Of a stretch of 64,000 nucleotides of DNA, positions 56,869-64,000 are shown piece by piece. Within the stretch, counting starts at the first letter, position 1; each line of letters opens with the position of its first letter. The DNA is from CAZWRK01 sp964635875 (lineage in GTDB: Bacteria > Pseudomonadota > Gammaproteobacteria > Burkholderiales > Aquaspirillaceae). The stretch spans positions 49,038-113,037 of the forward strand of contig CAZWRK010000002.1 of NCBI GenBank assembly GCA_964635875.1. The letters run 5' to 3'. Below the pieces are notes generated by a model. The model ran no database searches, was not told the DNA's origin, and saw only the letters and a program-made list of their open reading frames with translations. Both the position numbers and the translations under genes were made by a program.

Positions 56869-57467
56869 CAGACCTCCAGCACGTTGATGGAGATCGGGGT
56901 CTCGCCGTCACAGTGGACGGTCACGTTGGTCCCTGCCGGGCGGGTGACCCGGAGCGAGTAGGTCGTGGTGCCAGCCGGAGGGCTGATGTCCGTGATCGAC
57001 ATGGAGCCGCCAGCGTCCTCGGCGCACATCACCCCGGCGATCCGGGTGGAGCCCCGGTAGATGGCGAACAGGACCGGGCCGTCGCCGGTCACCTGGAGCC
57101 AGTTGGCCGTGATGAGGATGTTGCGGTCGCCAGCGGGGATGTCCACCGACTTCTGCACGAGGATCTCGGGGTCGGCGGTGGAGGTCGTGTAGTCCGGGCT
57201 GTTGCGGAGGTGGTAGTCCAGGTGGCCGACGGCACCGTGACGCACGAAGGCCGTGCCGTTCCACCGCCACAGGAGGGCGGTGTCGGTCTCCAGGATGAAC
57301 ATGCCCTCGTGGTTCGCACCCCACGTCCCCGGCCTCGTGCCCGAGGTGCAGATGAAGGTGCCAGGGTGGTCATCCACCTTCTGCCAGTTGGCGGCGATCT
57401 CCGACGTGTCGAAGTCGTCAGCGAGGATCGGCTTGGCGAGGAAGAGGCGAGGGCTGGTGGTTGGCAT
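56868..57467 (-). CDS. Putative virion surface/decoration protein, 199 aa
   Basis: Begins at ATG 57467, after GAGGTAGAAAGG and copy 3 of the late-promoter-like element. Beta-rich throughout (RPGTWGANHEGMFILETDTA, RNILITANWLQVTGDGPVLF, TTYSLRVTRPAGTNVTVHCD). The Trp/Gly-rich centre and Ig-like C-terminal strands suggest an attachment or decoration protein. It is the first gene of the transcript running through the connector, the 1136-aa surface protein and neck genes. Confidence 0.62.
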   Translation of the reverse strand: MPTTSPRLFLAKPILADDFDTSEIAANWQKVDDHPGTFICTSGTRPGTWGANHEGMFILETDTALLWRWNGTAFVRHGAVGHLDYHLRNSPDYTTSTADPEILVQKSVDIPAGDRNILITANWLQVTGDGPVLFAIYRGSTRIAGVMCAEDAGGSMSITDISPPAGTTTYSLRVTRPAGTNVTVHCDGETPISINVLEV

Positions 57468-57480
57468 GGTTCGGCCTTTC

Positions 57481-57515
57481 TACCTCTTAGGTGCGCTCAG
57501 AGCCTCCAGGACAGG
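57481..57515 (-). promoter_or_regulatory. Late-promoter-like element, copy 3
   Basis: CCTGTCC, 10 nt, GAG, 6 nt, TAAGAGGTA on the minus strand, one base shorter than copies 1-2 between GAG and TAAGA. Lies in the 120-bp gap before the 199-aa gene. Confidence 0.6.
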
Positions 57516-57587
57516 GCGAGATCGGCCCGAGCGCCGAAAGATGAGGGGATCATCACCGTCCGACGCCCGAGCCGATGGGGTTGTCGC

Positions 57588-58175
57588 TCAGGGGGCTTCG
57601 ACGCCCGCAGCCACCAGCGCAGCGACGATCTCTTCCTTCTTCATGCTCGCCTTGATGCCCAGGCCCTCGGGGGCGAGCTTCACCAGCTTCGCCACCGTGA
57701 GCTTGGAGAGGGCCTCCGTGGCGTCCTGGGGCTCGCCCTGGGGCTCGTCGGCCTCGGCCTCGGCGGCAGGGGCGGGAGCAGCAGGAGAGCGCCCCTGGAC
57801 GCCCTCGGGGAAGCCGGTGGGCGTGCTGATGCCCGAGAGGGTCTCGGTGTCCCAGGTGGCCGTCTGGTCGGCCCCGGCGTCCGTGTGCGGGTCGGCCATC
57901 CCCTCGTCCGCGAAGTCGGGGTTCTGGCTGTCGATCGCACCCGCCTGGTGGGCGTTGGTGCGGTAGGGCCGGGTCGGGTCGTCGGCGGTGCTCCCGGAGG
58001 CGGCGACCGCCTTCTCCTTGAGGCGCTCGCCCAGGGTCATGTCGCGCTTGGGCTTCATGCCCGACGCCTCTTCGGCCACGTCGAAGACCGGCGACACGCC
58101 GCCGAGCTTGCCGTGGGGACCGGCCCCGACACCGGAGGTGTCCAGGTTGCCTGCCTGATCGGTGAGTCGGGCCAT
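57588..58175 (-). CDS. Head-region protein with C-terminal SAP/Rho-N-like helices, 195 aa
   Basis: The first 130 residues are low complexity and acidic/Ala-rich (DRTLGERLKEKAVA-type, AAPAPAAEAEADEPQGEPQD). The last 40 (LSKLTVAKLVKLAPEGLGI, then MKKEEIVAALVAAGVEA) form a helix-extended-helix pattern like SAP or Rho N-terminal DNA/RNA-binding modules, found at the ends of several phage virion or scaffold proteins. Could be a scaffold-like, head-internal or DNA-contacting protein. Located in the head module. Confidence 0.6.
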   Translation of the reverse strand: MARLTDQAGNLDTSGVGAGPHGKLGGVSPVFDVAEEASGMKPKRDMTLGERLKEKAVAASGSTADDPTRPYRTNAHQAGAIDSQNPDFADEGMADPHTDAGADQTATWDTETLSGISTPTGFPEGVQGRSPAAPAPAAEAEADEPQGEPQDATEALSKLTVAKLVKLAPEGLGIKASMKKEEIVAALVAAGVEAP

Positions 58176-58193
58176 GATCTGTTGCTCCTGCGG

Positions 58194-58742
58194 TCAGGTG
58201 GTGGGGTTGGTGGGGGCCATCACGACCCGGTTCCAGACGACGGTGGGCTTGCTGCCGGGGTTGCCGTCGGTCATCTCGGTCGGGACGTACTCGTTGACGA
58301 GGTGGCTGTGGGCATCGCACAGCGGAGCCTGCTTGCCGACCTGCGACTGGCGCACCGGCACGTCCTTGGAGCACGCGGGCGAGGTCGGGGTCGCACCGGG
58401 GCCGATGCAGGGGATGACCACGAAGTCGTTGACCTCGGGCCGGTGGATCGACGCCGCCGCCTGCGCTGCGAGGTCGGAGCCGGGGGTGGCTGCCGTCTGC
58501 ACGGCCACGGCCCCCGCCGCCTCTTCCGCGGTGCCCACCACGAGCACGCCCTTGCGGATCATGTCCGCGAAGCTCGGGTGGTTGACGTAGCCCTCCGGGA
58601 CGTGCTGCCAGTCACCGCCGCTGGGATCGCCAGCCCCCTCCCACCGGATCGTCACCCCGTTGGGGAGATCCGTGAACACGGTGGGTCCGCTCTTCGCGTT
58701 CCGCACCGCCATGAGGCTCTGGAAGGGGGTCTGGACTTGCAT
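58194..58742 (-). CDS. Head-region protein, 182 aa
   Basis: ATG 58742 follows a 50-bp gap after the 413-aa gene. Beta-rich N-terminus (VFTDLPNGVTIRWEGAGDP), Gly-rich SFADMIRKGVLVVGT region, then Cys-containing segments (VIPCIGPGATPTSPACSKD, GKQAPLCDAHSHL) with two Cys and His/Cys pairs that might bind a metal. No family is recognised. Position suggests a virion head component. Confidence 0.6.
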   Translation of the reverse strand: MQVQTPFQSLMAVRNAKSGPTVFTDLPNGVTIRWEGAGDPSGGDWQHVPEGYVNHPSFADMIRKGVLVVGTAEEAAGAVAVQTAATPGSDLAAQAAASIHRPEVNDFVVIPCIGPGATPTSPACSKDVPVRQSQVGKQAPLCDAHSHLVNEYVPTEMTDGNPGSKPTVVWNRVVMAPTNPTT

Positions 58743-58793
58743 GGTGGTAGCTCCTGGCTAGGAGAGGGCAGCGCCCTCGTTGTTGGTTGGAGA

Positions 58794-60035
58794 TCAGGTG
58801 CGGGTCAGGTAGACGATGAGGACGCCGCTGCCCTCCGCGAAGGCGGTGACCGAGCCAGCGGTCGCCACGATCTCGTCGTTGGCCCCGAAGTTCCCGTGGT
58901 TGGCGCTGGAGCCCGTGGCGATGGTCTCGCCCGCCACGATGCCGCCGTCGGTGACGTTGGCGCTGGTGAGGTCCAGGGTGGCCGGGTTGCCCGAGGTGCC
59001 GACGATGCGCCCGCCGCCGCCAGCGACGGTGGTGCCAGCGGACACGTTGGTCGCACCGCCCTGCTGCACCACGGTCACCGCCGCCGTCCCGGCACCGCCC
59101 GTCAGGAGGGCCGGGTCGGTGGCGAAGGCGGCGAAGTTGGTGCCGTCGTCGCCCGTGATCGTGTAGGTGTAGCCGTTGGCCGAGCCGGTGCGGACCACGG
59201 TGGCGCTCAGGCCCGAGTCGGCCAGGACGGCATCGACCGCCGCCTGGAACGCTGCCTGCGAGGCGTTGGCGTCCACGGTCTCGGGATCGCCGCCGTCGTA
59301 GGTGAGGGTGTGGGTGCCGCCCGTGGCGTCCTGCACCACGGTCACGACCTCGTGCCGGAGGGCCTGCACGCCGATGTTGGTGTTGGCGAGGTCGCCGGTC
59401 CAGGTGAGGGTGTAGGCCCCAGCGGAGCCGCCCACGGTCACGTCGCCCGTCGCGATGCCCGCCGCCACCAGCGCCGACTTCACCGCCGAGGTGGAGGCGT
59501 TGTAGGCGATGTCGGCGGTGGTGAAGGTGTCGTCGGGGGTGGTGACCACGAGGATGAACGGCGTGGTGCCCGAGGCCACCGTGACGGTGTTGATCTCGTC
59601 CGAGAGGTCGGTGCCGTCGATGGAGAAGGTGATCGACGCCGACTTGCCGCCCGTGGTGGCGTCCCCGATGGCCTGGAAGGCGAAGCCGCTGACCCGACCG
59701 GCCCACCCCGGCTTGATCCGCATGACCTCCACGTCGTTGTCCAGGGATGCCAGGCTGATCGCGGTGCTCGCCACGGCGTAGTTGATGCCGACCTGATCTT
59801 CCAGGATGCCGCCGTAGGTGAGGTCACCGCTGACGACGAGCGCGGTGAGGGCGTCCTTGCCCTTCTGGTAGTTGGACAGGGCGTGGTCACCCAGGTCCGC
59901 GAGCGCACGGCTCTCGGGGGAGTCGGAGTCCATCACGATGAGGTCGCCAGCGCCGTAGGAACCGGCCCGGTCGCCCGTGATGACGTTGAGGGTGCCGTCG
60001 AAGTCGTCGGCCACCTTGAAGAAGGACTTGCTCAT
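58794..60035 (-). CDS. Head decoration/structural protein, 413 aa
   Basis: Next to the capsid gene. The N-terminal part resembles a decoration protein (DDFDGTLNVITGDRAGSYGA, KGKDALTALVVSGDLTYGGI). The middle holds beta repeats of roughly 85 residues each (FNVNTV-like TDLSDEINTVTVASGTTPFI; DVTVGGSAGAYTLTWTGDLA; GLSATVVRTGSANGYTYTIT) rich in Thr/Gly, a pattern of surface-exposed sandwich domains. It is likely abundant on the capsid surface. A hairpin in the gap from the capsid gene may lower its level relative to the capsid. Confidence 0.65.
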   Translation of the reverse strand: MSKSFFKVADDFDGTLNVITGDRAGSYGAGDLIVMDSDSPESRALADLGDHALSNYQKGKDALTALVVSGDLTYGGILEDQVGINYAVASTAISLASLDNDVEVMRIKPGWAGRVSGFAFQAIGDATTGGKSASITFSIDGTDLSDEINTVTVASGTTPFILVVTTPDDTFTTADIAYNASTSAVKSALVAAGIATGDVTVGGSAGAYTLTWTGDLANTNIGVQALRHEVVTVVQDATGGTHTLTYDGGDPETVDANASQAAFQAAVDAVLADSGLSATVVRTGSANGYTYTITGDDGTNFAAFATDPALLTGGAGTAAVTVVQQGGATNVSAGTTVAGGGGRIVGTSGNPATLDLTSANVTDGGIVAGETIATGSSANHGNFGANDEIVATAGSVTAFAEGSGVLIVYLTRT

Positions 60036-60066
60036 GGTCAGGCTCCTTGGGGCCTAGAGCGGAACA

Positions 60067-60097
60067 GCCTCCCCCGCCTGTTGGGGGCGAGGGAGGC
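60067..60097 (-). terminator. Hairpin between the capsid and decoration genes
   Basis: A 12-bp stem (60067-60078 with 60086-60097) whose single C-A mismatch becomes a G-U pair in the minus-strand RNA; loop of 7 nt. It is followed by UGUUCCGCUCU on the transcript. Suits partial termination to favour capsid over downstream genes. Confidence 0.6.
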
Positions 60098-60133
60098 GGC
60101 TCACGGGACGGTCTGGTTGTCGGGGCAGCCGGA

Positions 60134-61135
60134 TCAGGGCTTGGTGACGGTGGCGATGCCTCGGGGGTTGAGGATCGCCATGCTCACCATCTCATCGAAG
60201 ACCCAGGACTTCCAGAAGGCGGCGGTCTCGCTGCCGCCCACGGCTTCCTCCACGTCCAGGCTGTAGAGGACCGGGAAGACCCCGAGGAACGAGGGGTCGG
60301 GCAGGAGGAAGAGCTTGCCCTCCGGCACCATGATCGACCGCTGGATCTGGAACTCACCGAAGCTGGTGATGGTCTCGCCCGCCACGACCCGGTCCTTCAT
60401 GGCCCAGCCCGTCTGGTTGATGCTCCAGCGGTAGAGGTCGCGGTAGTCCACCGGGTTGATGAGGATGCGGGACGACGGAAGCTCGTGGGCGTCGGTCACG
60501 CTGACGGCGGTGTAGAGCGCCTCCGGCGTGAAGTAGCCCGAGCCCTCCGTGACGTTGTGGTCGTGGGTGATCTCGTGGTCCGGGCGGGTGGCGTAGTCCG
60601 TCACCGCGGCCTGGAGGATCACCATGAGGCGACCGTCCTCCTGCTTCTGGATGGCCTGCCGGGTCTCTTCCTGCGCCTGCTCCACGATGTTGTAGCGCAG
60701 GTAGTAGAGATCCTCCTTGCGGACGCTCGGGCGGCTGGCGATGCGGAAGAACTCCACCCGCACACGCTTGCCTTCGAACGGGGTCACCCGGACCTCGCCC
60801 TCGGTGCCCGACAGGAGGTAGGCCGCACCCAGGTCATCGAAGACCTCGTACTCCAGCGGGGTGCCCGGCGTGATCGGGTCTTCCAGGAGGACGTTGCGGA
60901 TGAGGCCCTGGTACCGCAGCTTGAGCTGGATCGGGCCGATCATGCCGACGCCGAGGCGCTGGATGCCGTTCACCTGATCCGAGAGGATCAGCGCCATCTT
61001 GCGCTGCTTGGCCTCGGCGGTCAGACCGCTGCTGCCGGTCTTGGGGTCACGCCGCTTCATCATCTCCTGGACGTAGTCGTCGGAGTGCTTGGCGACTCGG
61101 GGACGAAGCCCCCCTGCGAGAGCGAGGTTGCTCAT
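60134..61135 (-). CDS. Major capsid protein
   Basis: A 333-aa protein with HK97-fold order. N-terminal helix (VAKHSDDYVQEMMKRRD), E-loop-like strands (LIRNVLLEDPITPGTPLEYE), a long spine helix (YYLRYNIVEQAQEETRQAIQ), the A-domain (ALYTAVSVTDAHELPSSRIL, INPVDYRDLYRWSINQTGWA) and a final beta segment (IMVPEGKLFLLPDPSFLGVF). Length and location at the top of the virion genes fit. It assembles the icosahedral head. No maturation protease gene is visible nearby within the window. Confidence 0.82.
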   Translation of the reverse strand: MSNLALAGGLRPRVAKHSDDYVQEMMKRRDPKTGSSGLTAEAKQRKMALILSDQVNGIQRLGVGMIGPIQLKLRYQGLIRNVLLEDPITPGTPLEYEVFDDLGAAYLLSGTEGEVRVTPFEGKRVRVEFFRIASRPSVRKEDLYYLRYNIVEQAQEETRQAIQKQEDGRLMVILQAAVTDYATRPDHEITHDHNVTEGSGYFTPEALYTAVSVTDAHELPSSRILINPVDYRDLYRWSINQTGWAMKDRVVAGETITSFGEFQIQRSIMVPEGKLFLLPDPSFLGVFPVLYSLDVEEAVGGSETAAFWKSWVFDEMVSMAILNPRGIATVTKP

Positions 61136-61179
61136 GGTTCGTGTGCTCCTGGTGGATCAGGTGGACGGGGGACGACGGA

Positions 61180-61698
61180 TCAGACCGTGCCGAACAGACC
61201 ACCGATGGTGATCTTGGTGTCGGAGTTGACCTTGATGAGCCGGGCGACCGGGTTGGACGAGAGGACGTGACCGCCCTTGGAGGCACCCGCGGGGGCGAGC
61301 TTGCCCCGGTCGGCACCGGAGACCCAGGCGTGGACGAGCAACACGGTGCCGTCGGTCGGGTCGGTCCAGGTGGCGTCGGTGTCGAACGCCGGGCTCAGGA
61401 TCTCGAACTCCGCGTCGGGGCCGAGCACCCAGACCGAGGTGGCGTTGATCGGGCGCTCGTCCACCTCGTTGATGGAGGCGGTGACGAACTCGGCGGCGAG
61501 GCCGAGGGGCTTGCCCGTGGCGTCCAGGAGGGTGACGAGGTCGCCACCGGCCCGCTGGAGGACCATGCCGGGGTAGATGTCCACCGAGCGATCCCAGTCC
61601 GGGTCCAGGAAGACCGACTTCGGGGTGGACTGCGCGAAGGCGTACAGGGGGCGGATGGTCCGCTTGACGTACACCTCGGACAGAGGAACCTGGAGCAT
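61180..61698 (-). CDS. Head decoration-like protein, 172 aa
   Basis: Start ATG 61698 follows AAGGAGAG; the upstream extension to 61749 is rejected. Beta-barrel pattern (VDIYPGMVLQRAGGDLVTLL, PLGLAAEFVTASINEVDE, GTVLLVHAWVSGADRG, KVNSDTKITIGGLFGTV) consistent with a trimeric capsid decoration or stabilising protein encoded before the major capsid gene. Preceded by copy 4 of the late-promoter-like element, so it opens the capsid transcript. Confidence 0.65.
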   Translation of the reverse strand: MLQVPLSEVYVKRTIRPLYAFAQSTPKSVFLDPDWDRSVDIYPGMVLQRAGGDLVTLLDATGKPLGLAAEFVTASINEVDERPINATSVWVLGPDAEFEILSPAFDTDATWTDPTDGTVLLVHAWVSGADRGKLAPAGASKGGHVLSSNPVARLIKVNSDTKITIGGLFGTV

Positions 61699-61746
61699 GG
61701 GGGCTCTCCTTGGAAGAGATGGACTCGGGAGCGGAACGCTCCCCTT

Positions 61747-61781
61747 CACCTCTTAGTAGGACTCGCACCGGGTTAGACAGG
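61747..61781 (-). promoter_or_regulatory. Late-promoter-like element, copy 4
   Basis: CCTGTCT, 10 nt, GAG, 6 nt, TAAGAGGTG on the minus strand, 48 nt upstream of the ATG of the decoration-like gene. It starts the largest visible late operon. Confidence 0.68.
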
Positions 61782-61849
61782 CTCAACCGCCAAGATTTCT
61801 TGCGGGAGCCTGCTTCATCCGCCCCCAGAAGGGGTCCAGGTTGCTTCGA

Positions 61850-62173
61850 TCAGGCCGGATCGGCGGTCTTGGCGTCCAACTTCCCCGACCCCTGGCAGTA
61901 GCCGCAGGAGGTCAGGTCGTCGTGGTGGAAGCCGTGCCCACCGCAGGCCGAGCACGTCGAAGAGGGGGCGCAGGGGCCGAGGCTCCCCGCGGCGGCGTCG
62001 GTGATGGCCTTGAGCACCGGGTCTTCCTGGCGCTCGGTCGGGGCCATCGGGGTCTCGCACCACCCGCACTCGTTCGGGTCGTCCAGGCGACCCCCGGCGT
62101 GGCCGGTGCCGTGGCAGAAGAGACAGACCTCGTCCCACGTCACGCCACCACTGGACTTCCTCGCCATGCTCAT
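61850..62173 (-). CDS. Cys-rich DnaJ-like zinc protein, 107 aa
   Basis: ATG 62173 overlaps the upstream TGA (ATGA). Two zinc-knuckle pairs are visible: CLFCHGTGHAGG with CGWC, and CSACGGHGFHHDD with CGYCQGSG. The CxxCxGxG pattern is that of the DnaJ cysteine-rich domain. No J-domain or substrate-binding part is present, so it is a stand-alone zinc module as in small phage proteins. A redox or protein-binding role is plausible, unproven. Confidence 0.7.
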   Translation of the reverse strand: MSMARKSSGGVTWDEVCLFCHGTGHAGGRLDDPNECGWCETPMAPTERQEDPVLKAITDAAAGSLGPCAPSSTCSACGGHGFHHDDLTSCGYCQGSGKLDAKTADPA

Positions 62174-62469
62174 CCCTTCGTCCAAGGCCAGCGGATGCGA
62201 GCGTAGACCTCGTGGTGGTGGCGGCGCAGGTGTTGGGCCATCCGGTTGAGTTCGTTCTCCGGCTTGCCCATGAAGTCGATGTGGAACTCGCCATTCCACA
62301 CGTCGCCCACAGCGAACTTCCCAGGGAGCCCTGGGCGGGTCTCGTAGGCGAACACCTGCGCCTGGGAGCACCCGCAGTCGTCATCGCAGGCCCAGACGAG
62401 CCCCATCAGGGACTTGTCCTCGGGCAGCTTGTCGATCCAGCCGCAGTAGTCAGGGGAGCAGGCAGGCAT
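62170..62469 (-). CDS. Hypothetical protein with four Cys, 99 aa
   Basis: ATG 62469 overlaps the preceding stop (TGATG). The N-terminal third holds CSPDYCGWIDKL and CDDDCGC, which could bind a metal. Later parts are beta/helix (GKFAVGDVWNGEFHIDFMGK) with HLRRHHHEVYARIRW. No family is recognised. Part of the small-gene run 61850-64000. Confidence 0.65.
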   Translation of the reverse strand: MPACSPDYCGWIDKLPEDKSLMGLVWACDDDCGCSQAQVFAYETRPGLPGKFAVGDVWNGEFHIDFMGKPENELNRMAQHLRRHHHEVYARIRWPWTKG

Positions 62470-62819
62470 CAGCGGTCCTGGTCGTAGGGAGGGTCGCCGT
62501 CGGTCCACAGGAGACTGACTGGGCCGCGCAGGCGAACGTGGCTTCGGGGCTCGGAGGGAGGGCGCAGGGATGCGTTGGAGCGAGGCCCGATGGGCTCGGG
62601 CTCAGGGTCGGGGCGTGGCGTCGGCCTCACCCACGGGATCACCGGGGGCTCCAGGTGCTTCTCGTCCGTGATGACGATCTGGCGATCGTCGCCAGACAGG
62701 AGGCCGCTCGCCATCACCTCAACCTCGTCCTCGGGAGGGATCTGGCCGAGGCGCTGCATCACCTGGAGGGACCGAGCCAGCCTCGGACTGGCGAAGACGA
62801 TCTTCCTGTTGTCGGCCAT
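62469..62819 (-). CDS. Hypothetical protein, 116 aa
   Basis: ATG 62819 overlaps the next stop. N-terminal helix-strand part (RKIVFASPRLARSLQVMQRL; DEVEVMASGLLSGDDRQIVI) and a Pro-rich, disordered tail (RPTPRPDPEPEPIGPRSNAS). No known domain. Confidence 0.62.
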   Translation of the reverse strand: MADNRKIVFASPRLARSLQVMQRLGQIPPEDEVEVMASGLLSGDDRQIVITDEKHLEPPVIPWVRPTPRPDPEPEPIGPRSNASLRPPSEPRSHVRLRGPVSLLWTDGDPPYDQDR

Positions 62820-63082
62820 CAGCCCTCCAGGGGGATGCGGACGACCGACTCGTTCCATCGTCGGATGTCCCGGAGGGCAGCCTGGAGCTTCTCGTCTTCC
62901 TCCAGAGCTTCGGCGGCGAGAGCATCGACCATGCCGGGGATCATCGTGGCAAGCATGTCGATGCGAGCCTTGAGGCCGGGTGAGAGCAGATACGCCTTGT
63001 GGTGCTTGCGGCCCACGAGGGCTTCGATGAGCACCTGGCGCTGCTCGTGCTCGTTGTCGAAGAGGAAGTCCTTGTCGGCCAT
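62819..63082 (-). CDS. Hypothetical protein, 87 aa
   Basis: ATG 63082 overlaps the next gene's TGA. Almost wholly helical and charged: FDNEHEQRQVLIEALVGRKH, LKARIDMLATMIPGMVDALA, EKLQAALRDIRRWNESVV. No domain recognised; perhaps a small coiled-coil regulator. Confidence 0.62.
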   Translation of the reverse strand: MADKDFLFDNEHEQRQVLIEALVGRKHHKAYLLSPGLKARIDMLATMIPGMVDALAAEALEEDEKLQAALRDIRRWNESVVRIPLEG

Positions 63083-63360
63083 CAGGAGATCCCCTCTGCG
63101 GCGAGAAAGGACATGACGACGGACTTGGCCGTGGGCGTCGGCATGGTGACGTGGTCGCCCAGGATGGCGAGCACCTTGTCCACGATCTGCTCGGTCGTCA
63201 ACTGCGCCTCGCGGGGAGGCACCTCCATGCCCCGGCTCCAGGTTGCCCCGGCCACCCAGTTGGCGTCGTGGTGGGGACCGCCGTGGCCGACGGGCTCGGT
63301 GCAGGACAGCAGGGAGTTGGTCTTGTGCTTCATCCCGCAGGCGGTGTAGTCGTCGGCCAT
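63082..63360 (-). CDS. Small Cys/His protein, 92 aa
   Basis: Probable start ATG 63360 with GGAAGGGG 8 nt upstream; a GTG at 63366 is possible. N-terminal zinc-like module CGMKHKT, then CTEPVGHGGPHHD, a pattern seen in many actinophage small proteins. Then a helical half (LTTEQIVDKVLAILGDHV; TAKSVVMSFLAAEG). Unknown function. Confidence 0.65.
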   Translation of the reverse strand: MADDYTACGMKHKTNSLLSCTEPVGHGGPHHDANWVAGATWSRGMEVPPREAQLTTEQIVDKVLAILGDHVTMPTPTAKSVVMSFLAAEGIS

Positions 63361-63362
63361 CG

Positions 63363-63566
63363 TCACTTCCCCTTCCGCTTCTTCTTGGGCTTGGGCTGGC
63401 CCTTCGGCGTGTAGCCCTTGCAGACCATGATCCTCCGCTTCCGCCAGGAGTTGCCTCCCTCCCGCACCTCGTCGTAGGCAGCACCGAGCGGCCCCGAGGG
63501 GTAGGGCTGCTCGTGCCGGTAGGGCAGCAGGCCGCAGCGGGCGCAGCGCATGTCATCCAGTCCCAT
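63363..63566 (-). CDS. Small basic zinc-ribbon-like protein, 67 aa
   Basis: ATG 63566 overlaps the upstream stop. CARCGLLPYRH near the N-terminus and a later single Cys, then a strongly basic tail (KPKKKRKGK). It may bind nucleic acid. Unknown function. Confidence 0.62.
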   Translation of the reverse strand: MGLDDMRCARCGLLPYRHEQPYPSGPLGAAYDEVREGGNSWRKRRIMVCKGYTPKGQPKPKKKRKGK

Positions 63567-64000
63567 CAGATCGCCTCCATCCAGAGTCGCCCATCGTGCA
63601 TGAGCAGCTTGCGAACGTCGTAGTCCCCGCCGTAGCCCTGGACCTCCTTGAACTCCTGCCAGGTGGAGACCGGCTGCTTCGTCCAGCGGAGGTTCTTGGG
63701 GAGGCAGCCCATCACGCCGCCCCTCGTGTTGATGGAGTCCCACGCCTCCTGCTCGGTGTCGAAGGGGTGCGAGCACCGCACCATCCGGCCGCGGCCCTCG
63801 GTCTTGTCGCTCTGCTCGTAGACGCACCAGACGTAGCGGGTCTCCAGGTGGCTATCGCAGCAGCCCTGGGCGTTCTCCCGGATGCGCTGGGCCTCGGGCG
63901 TGCTCGTGTCCTGGAGGTACCTCCCGCACACCCGACAGGTGGACGAGGACTTGTAGGGCGAGCGAGCGACGGCCTCTCGTTCGATCCTCAGCTTGGACTC
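63566..64000 (-). CDS. Cys-rich protein, 5' end beyond the window
   Basis: The frame is open to position 64000, so the start is outside. The visible N-terminal part is basic (SKLRIEREAVARSPYKS) with CRVCGRYL and CCDSHLE, which could form a zinc site. A second part has the strand-rich YVWCVYEQSDKTEGRGRMVR followed by a helical HPFDTEQEAWDSINTRGG and the C-terminal GDYDVRKLLMHDGRLWMEAI. A GTG at 63931 would be an internal start but the Cys pair upstream argues for an earlier one. Unknown function. Confidence 0.68.
   Translation of the reverse strand, partial: ESKLRIEREAVARSPYKSSSTCRVCGRYLQDTSTPEAQRIRENAQGCCDSHLETRYVWCVYEQSDKTEGRGRMVRCSHPFDTEQEAWDSINTRGGVMGCLPKNLRWTKQPVSTWQEFKEVQGYGGDYDVRKLLMHDGRLWMEAI

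Noticed and set aside
56913..60266. A 1117-codon plus-strand open frame opposite the head genes
   Set aside because: Covers six convincing minus-strand genes and the start/stop overlaps between them; long antisense frames are expected at this GC content.
1..64000. tRNA genes, CRISPR arrays, integrase or attachment sites
   Set aside because: I looked for T-loop GGTTCRAN-type words, regularly spaced repeats and recombinase motifs and found only words inside genes; absence is by eye and could miss degenerate cases.

Overview
The window is a contiguous piece of a large, high-GC tailed-phage genome with a contractile tail (myovirus morphology). The tail sheath, tail tube, frameshifted tail-assembly chaperone pair, tape measure, baseplate hub, gp25-like wedge and baseplate-J protein are all recognisable. 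The high GC content, the secreted Rpf-like cell-wall hydrolase, the actinobacterial-type DnaE with an intact PHP site and several protein families known mainly from actinobacteriophages (GP88 family, the zinc/OB-fold protein, the amidase endolysin) point to an actinobacterial host. That host assignment is inference. Two runs of 100 N show that this is a scaffolded draft, possibly metagenomic. I saw no tRNA, integrase, repressor, portal, terminase or prohead protease. The missing packaging genes probably lie beyond position 64000.

Almost everything is read from the minus strand, so the biological order runs from 64000 down to 1. 64000-61850 holds small Cys-rich or unknown genes. 61698-55212 is the head region: decoration-like protein, major capsid, further head or decoration proteins and a connector-like protein. 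55212-51802 is a 1136-aa surface protein with a cadherin/Ig-like domain. 51802-47667 holds neck and tail-completion candidates, sheath and tube. 47628-46664 is the tail-assembly chaperone with a canonical -1 slippery site. 46671-44038 is the tape measure. 44035-34152 holds tail/baseplate proteins: a hub carrying two peptidoglycan-hydrolase domains, fibre-like proteins, the gp25-like wedge and baseplate J. 34159-29387 is a 1590-aa structural protein.

From 29298 down to 1 lies the replication, recombination and lysis half: SNF2-like helicase, zinc/OB-fold protein, a helical-repeat protein, a ~0.9-kb non-coding region rich in palindromes, SprT-like protease, DinG-like Fe-S helicase, amidase endolysin plus holin, GP88 protein, MerR/excisionase-like HTH proteins, 5'-3' exonuclease, Rpf-like secreted hydrolase, Hfq/Sm-like protein, DnaC-like loader, DnaB helicase, DnaG primase, a degenerate J-domain protein, gp32-like ssDNA-binding candidate, DnaE polymerase, RecA and a nuclease at the left edge. 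The phage therefore carries nearly a complete bacterial-type replisome. One small zinc protein (12300-12449) is the only convincing plus-strand gene.

Most genes are translationally coupled, overlapping by ATGA, GTGA or TGATG. The few true gaps hold the regulatory signals. Four structural-module gaps carry one shared ~35-bp element (CCTGTC, then GAG, then TAAGA), which I interpret as a family of late promoters. A tight cluster of four DnaA-box-like 9-mers lies at the boundary between structural and replication halves (29299-29341). Strong hairpins follow the capsid gene and precede dnaE.
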